DNA of 7,508 nt from UBA6911 sp964481255 (GTDB lineage: Bacteria; Acidobacteriota; UBA6911). Numbering within the stretch: the stretch's first letter is position 1; every line of letters begins with the position of its first letter. The stretch is taken from assembly GCA_964481255.1 (NCBI GenBank), contig CAYZTZ010000157.1, forward strand, positions 1 through 7,508. Direction: 5' to 3'. The translations under genes and the position numbers were made by a program. Of the stretch, positions 5,268-7,508 are shown in pieces. Below the pieces are notes generated by a model. That model worked only from the letters and a program-made list of their open reading frames with translations, made no database searches and was not told where the DNA came from.

Positions 5268-6764
5268 ATGAATCAAAGGATAAAAAGACATACACGGTTC
5301 GTTTTGCTCTTTTGCGTCGCAGTCCTTATCGGGATGCTGGGGGTGCGGGCAGAGGATGGCAAAGAAAAACAATCCGCACAGGGAAAGCATAAGAAGGATG
5401 CCAAACACATCATCCTAATGGTGGGCGACGGCATGAACATCGAGCACGAGATCGCCACCAGCCGCTACCTTTTCGGTAACGACCTTGACCTTTCCTTTCA
5501 TCAGCTGCCGTATCAGGCCAATATGGCAACCTGGGACGTTACAACCTACAAATACTGGTCCGGCGGTGTCTATGATTTCAACGCCATCGATCCCGACATG
5601 GGCTATGACCCATCCAGGGGCGGCAAACAGCCCTATCCCCTCGGGCCTGAGTTGCCAGGCGCGAGGGATTACCTCACGGCCATAGCAACGGACTCTGCTT
5701 CCGCAGCCACCGCATGGTCTACGGGATATAAGACGGATGGCGGCAACATTGCCTGGCTTCCAGGGGACCCGGAGGGCGGCGCCCTGAAGACCATTGCCGA
5801 GTTGCTCCGTGAAAGAAAGGGCTTCGCCATCGGTGCGGTCAGCACCGTGCCTTTCACTCACGCAACCCCCGCCGGCTTCGTGAGTCACAATAAGAGCCGG
5901 AACAATTATCATGCCATCGGGGCAGAAATACTTAACGAAGTGAAGCCAGAAGTGGTCATCGGCGGAGGCCATCCCGGCTGCGACGGGACGCCCACCTTCA
6001 ATTACATTTCAGCCACCGAATACAACAACCTAAAAAGCGGTTTTTATTCAGACGAGTATGTCTTCGTCGAGCGAACGTCGGGCGTGGACGGTGGCGTCAG
6101 CGTGCTGGCAGCCGCACAAAAAGCCGTGTCGGAAGGCAAAAAGCTTTTCGGCCTCTTTGGGCTCGAAAGAGCCGGAAATTTCGAGTCGCTGGAACCTCAG
6201 GACATGCCCGGCACGCCGCTGGTTCTTCAGGCGACACGGGAAAACCCGACATATGCCGAAGCCACCCTGGCGGCTCTCAAAGTGCTCAGCCAGGATCCGG
6301 ACGGATTCTTCCTCATCTCGGAGCAGGGCGACATCGACTGGGCCAACCACGCCAATGATTTCAAGCGCATGGTGGGGACCACCAAAGACCTGCACGATGG
6401 CGTCCAGGCCGTCATCGATTTTGTCAACCAGCCGGGCGACGGGATGGATTGGGACAACACCCTGATTATTGTCACCTCCGATCACAGCAACAGCTACATG
6501 CGCAATCAGGTCAAGATGGCGGCCGGCGACCTGCCGCGCCAGGATGGCATGGACTACCCCGACGGCGAAGTGACCTATGAGTCCACCGATCACACGAATG
6601 AGCTGGTGCGCCTATACGCGGTCGGTGCGGATACCGAGAAGTTCTTCAAGTACGAAGGCCGGTGGTATCCGGGCACTCGAATCCTCGACAATACACAGCT
6701 CTTCCACATAATGATGGAAGCGGCCGGGGAGGCCGTGGAATCACCCCTGAATACTGTTCCTTAG
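5268..6764 (+). CDS. Secreted alkaline phosphatase, PhoA family
   Basis: The product is 498 aa and hydrolyses phosphate monoesters in the periplasm or outside the cell. ATG 5268 is preferred to the in-frame TTG 5247 because CAGGAG (5255-5260) stands 7 bases before it. A signal peptide spans 1-28 (cleavage near VRA-ED). By alignment with E. coli PhoA: metal ligand D54 (MVGDG); D142 and nucleophile S143 (TDSAS); T200; phosphate-binding R211 (NKSRNNY); E352, D357 and H361 (SEQGDIDWANH); D405-H406 (TSDHS); H442 (STDHT). All zinc and catalytic positions are kept. The positions matching PhoA D153 and K328 are H198 and W358, a pairing known from cold-active enzymes such as Vibrio alkaline phosphatase. 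The D54-to-D142 interval (88 residues) exceeds PhoA's 50, so there is an insert near 92-135. Only one mature cysteine (C238) remains, so PhoA's disulfides are absent. It is probably a single-gene unit with a long leader; phosphate control is likely for the family but no clear Pho box is seen. Confidence 0.95.
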   Translation: MNQRIKRHTRFVLLFCVAVLIGMLGVRAEDGKEKQSAQGKHKKDAKHIILMVGDGMNIEHEIATSRYLFGNDLDLSFHQLPYQANMATWDVTTYKYWSGGVYDFNAIDPDMGYDPSRGGKQPYPLGPELPGARDYLTAIATDSASAATAWSTGYKTDGGNIAWLPGDPEGGALKTIAELLRERKGFAIGAVSTVPFTHATPAGFVSHNKSRNNYHAIGAEILNEVKPEVVIGGGHPGCDGTPTFNYISATEYNNLKSGFYSDEYVFVERTSGVDGGVSVLAAAQKAVSEGKKLFGLFGLERAGNFESLEPQDMPGTPLVLQATRENPTYAEATLAALKVLSQDPDGFFLISEQGDIDWANHANDFKRMVGTTKDLHDGVQAVIDFVNQPGDGMDWDNTLIIVTSDHSNSYMRNQVKMAAGDLPRQDGMDYPDGEVTYESTDHTNELVRLYAVGADTEKFFKYEGRWYPGTRILDNTQLFHIMMEAAGEAVESPLNTVP

Positions 6765-6860
6765 TGCGGAGTCCACTGTGAGCCAATGTCCGGAACGGAC
6801 CGGGGGATGCTTTCCAGAGGGCGAACAGGGAAAGCTGCCGGACTGTTCCAACTCGGGATA

Positions 6861-6900
6861 CCGGCGAAGGGCTCTTCAATCGAGGAGCCCTTCTCGCCGG
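6861..6900. terminator. Strong hairpin downstream of the phosphatase
   Basis: GAAGGGCTC (6866-6874) pairs perfectly with GAGCCCTTC (6885-6893), and CCGGC (6861-6865) with GCCGG (6896-6900), leaving only TC bulged: 14 base pairs with a 10-base loop. It lies about 100 bases after the phosphatase stop. No T run follows on either strand, so it may stabilise the 3' end of the message or act with other factors rather than be a classic intrinsic terminator. Confidence 0.5.
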
Positions 6901-6937
6901 AGCATTCAAAATCGGCCCGAGAACGGACTCCAGCCTC

Positions 6938-7132
6938 TCACTTCATAGGAATAACGATTTTATAAAGGCTTCCGTTTAAATCGTTGATCCTGACAGCCGT
7001 CTGTCGGTCCAGTTTCTTCCGCATGCGCATTCCGGTGAAGCTCCCGGCCGATTCCGGTCGAAGTTGTCCACTCATTGCAGGGATGTTGTCCCTCCTGTTA
7101 TCGATCATCCAAAAGCGTAGTTTTTTAAGCAC
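6938..7132 (-). CDS. Possible small hypothetical protein (64 aa)
   Basis: GTG 7132 opens a 64-aa basic frame beginning MLKKLRFWMIDN and ending VRINDLNGSLYKIVIPMK. Its balanced composition differs from the repetitive chance frames nearby, which is the only reason to list it. No family is recognised. A GAGGTG stretch lies about 13 bases upstream, too far for a convincing ribosome binding site. Its start overlaps the stop of the 31-codon fragment upstream in the motif GTGCTTAA. It runs towards the phosphatase, with the hairpin 6861-6900 between them. It may be a remnant or chance. Confidence 0.25.
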   Translation of the reverse strand: MLKKLRFWMIDNRRDNIPAMSGQLRPESAGSFTGMRMRKKLDRQTAVRINDLNGSLYKIVIPMK

Positions 7133-7220
7133 CCGCCGGAATTAACACCTCAAAATCATCCACGCCGAGATCCTCGCGCCAGTTCCGCACCGGCACTGGA
7201 CATTTTCGATCCTGTGGGTT
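7125..7220 (-). pseudogene. Possible C-terminal gene remnant
   Basis: Between an in-frame TAG (minus strand, plus positions 7221-7223) and TAA (7125-7127) lie 31 codons without a Met start, including VRNWREDLGVDDFEVLIPAG. The composition looks protein-like and resembles the tail of a gene cut off by a stop, but it is too short to assign to a family. Confidence 0.2.
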
Positions 7221-7508
7221 CTATGCCGCCTGTTCTAGCGGGAGCGCTCCTTGCTCAGCCCGCTGTCCCAAACCGCCAATGCCTCGATAGGAAAAACCTT
7301 TCAGGCGCTTCTCGGCCGCAAGGACGCGCGCCCCGGCTCCGTCTCTTCTCTTCAAACGCACCGCGCCTACGGCGCCAACTCCAACCGCGGCCGGATTCGG
7401 GCGGCGGCTCGAGATCACGAAGACGCCGGCCTGCCGGCAGCCTTCCGGAACAGGGCCATTCGGATGGTATCAGCCAAGCCCGCGGCGCATGGGTCCGTCT
7501 GATTAAGA

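Larger units (their letters stand above)
6901..7508. other. Right-end region without a secure gene
   Basis: No recognisable gene. The best coding hints are on the minus strand at 6938-7220 (listed separately). GGAGCGCTCC at 7241-7250 is a perfect 10-bp palindrome lying between AGCGGG and CCCGCT, which can also pair with each other. Open frames on both strands between 7221 and 7502 have low-complexity Ala/Arg/Gly composition typical of chance frames in GC-rich DNA. Confidence 0.4.

Noticed and set aside
1..7508. CRISPR array, tRNA, rRNA, transposase or insertion sequence
   Set aside because: No regularly spaced repeats, no cloverleaf or rRNA-like sequence, and no transposase motifs were seen on either strand; the only long repeat is the 55-bp pair.

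Overview
The window is a moderately GC-rich piece of a Gram-negative bacterial genome. An outer-membrane TonB-dependent receptor and three proteins with Sec-type signal peptides imply a diderm envelope. Widely spaced genes, Shine-Dalgarno starts and the protein styles would fit a Desulfobacterota- or Acidobacteriota-like organism, but nothing here fixes the taxon.

Layout, left to right. (1) Positions 1-55 are one copy of an exact 55-bp direct repeat; the other copy is at 4721-4775. (2) Positions 383-1396 encode a secreted protein of two tandem domains resembling the sulfite-oxidase-type molybdopterin-binding fold, with no recognisable cofactor-ligand cysteine. (3) Positions 1397-1677 hold an inverted repeat with a terminator-like T run and then a densely structured, non-coding leader with mutually exclusive hairpins, the last of which folds over a ribosome binding site. 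(4) Positions 1678-2340 are a single-domain relative of the first gene, interrupted by two in-frame stops (TGA at 1726, TAA at 1918) and therefore called a pseudogene or split gene. (5) Positions 2258-4393 encode an intact 711-aa TonB-dependent receptor with its own ribosome binding site, followed by a good intrinsic terminator. (6) Positions 4430-5267 are a long gene-free stretch carrying the second repeat copy, several hairpins, a plausible sigma-70 promoter, and a long hairpin followed by a terminator-like hairpin. (7) Positions 5268-6764 encode a secreted PhoA-type alkaline phosphatase with all catalytic residues and a His/Trp active-site variant. (8) Positions 6861-6900 form a strong hairpin, and the last 600 bases contain no gene that can be supported with confidence.

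The first block (SUOX-like proteins, structured leader, TonB receptor) reads as an uptake module: periplasmic cofactor-less SUOX-fold proteins encoded beside an outer-membrane transporter, possibly under control of an RNA element, and bounded by direct repeats. The transported compound cannot be read from the sequence. The phosphatase appears to be a separate transcription unit with a long 5' leader of its own.
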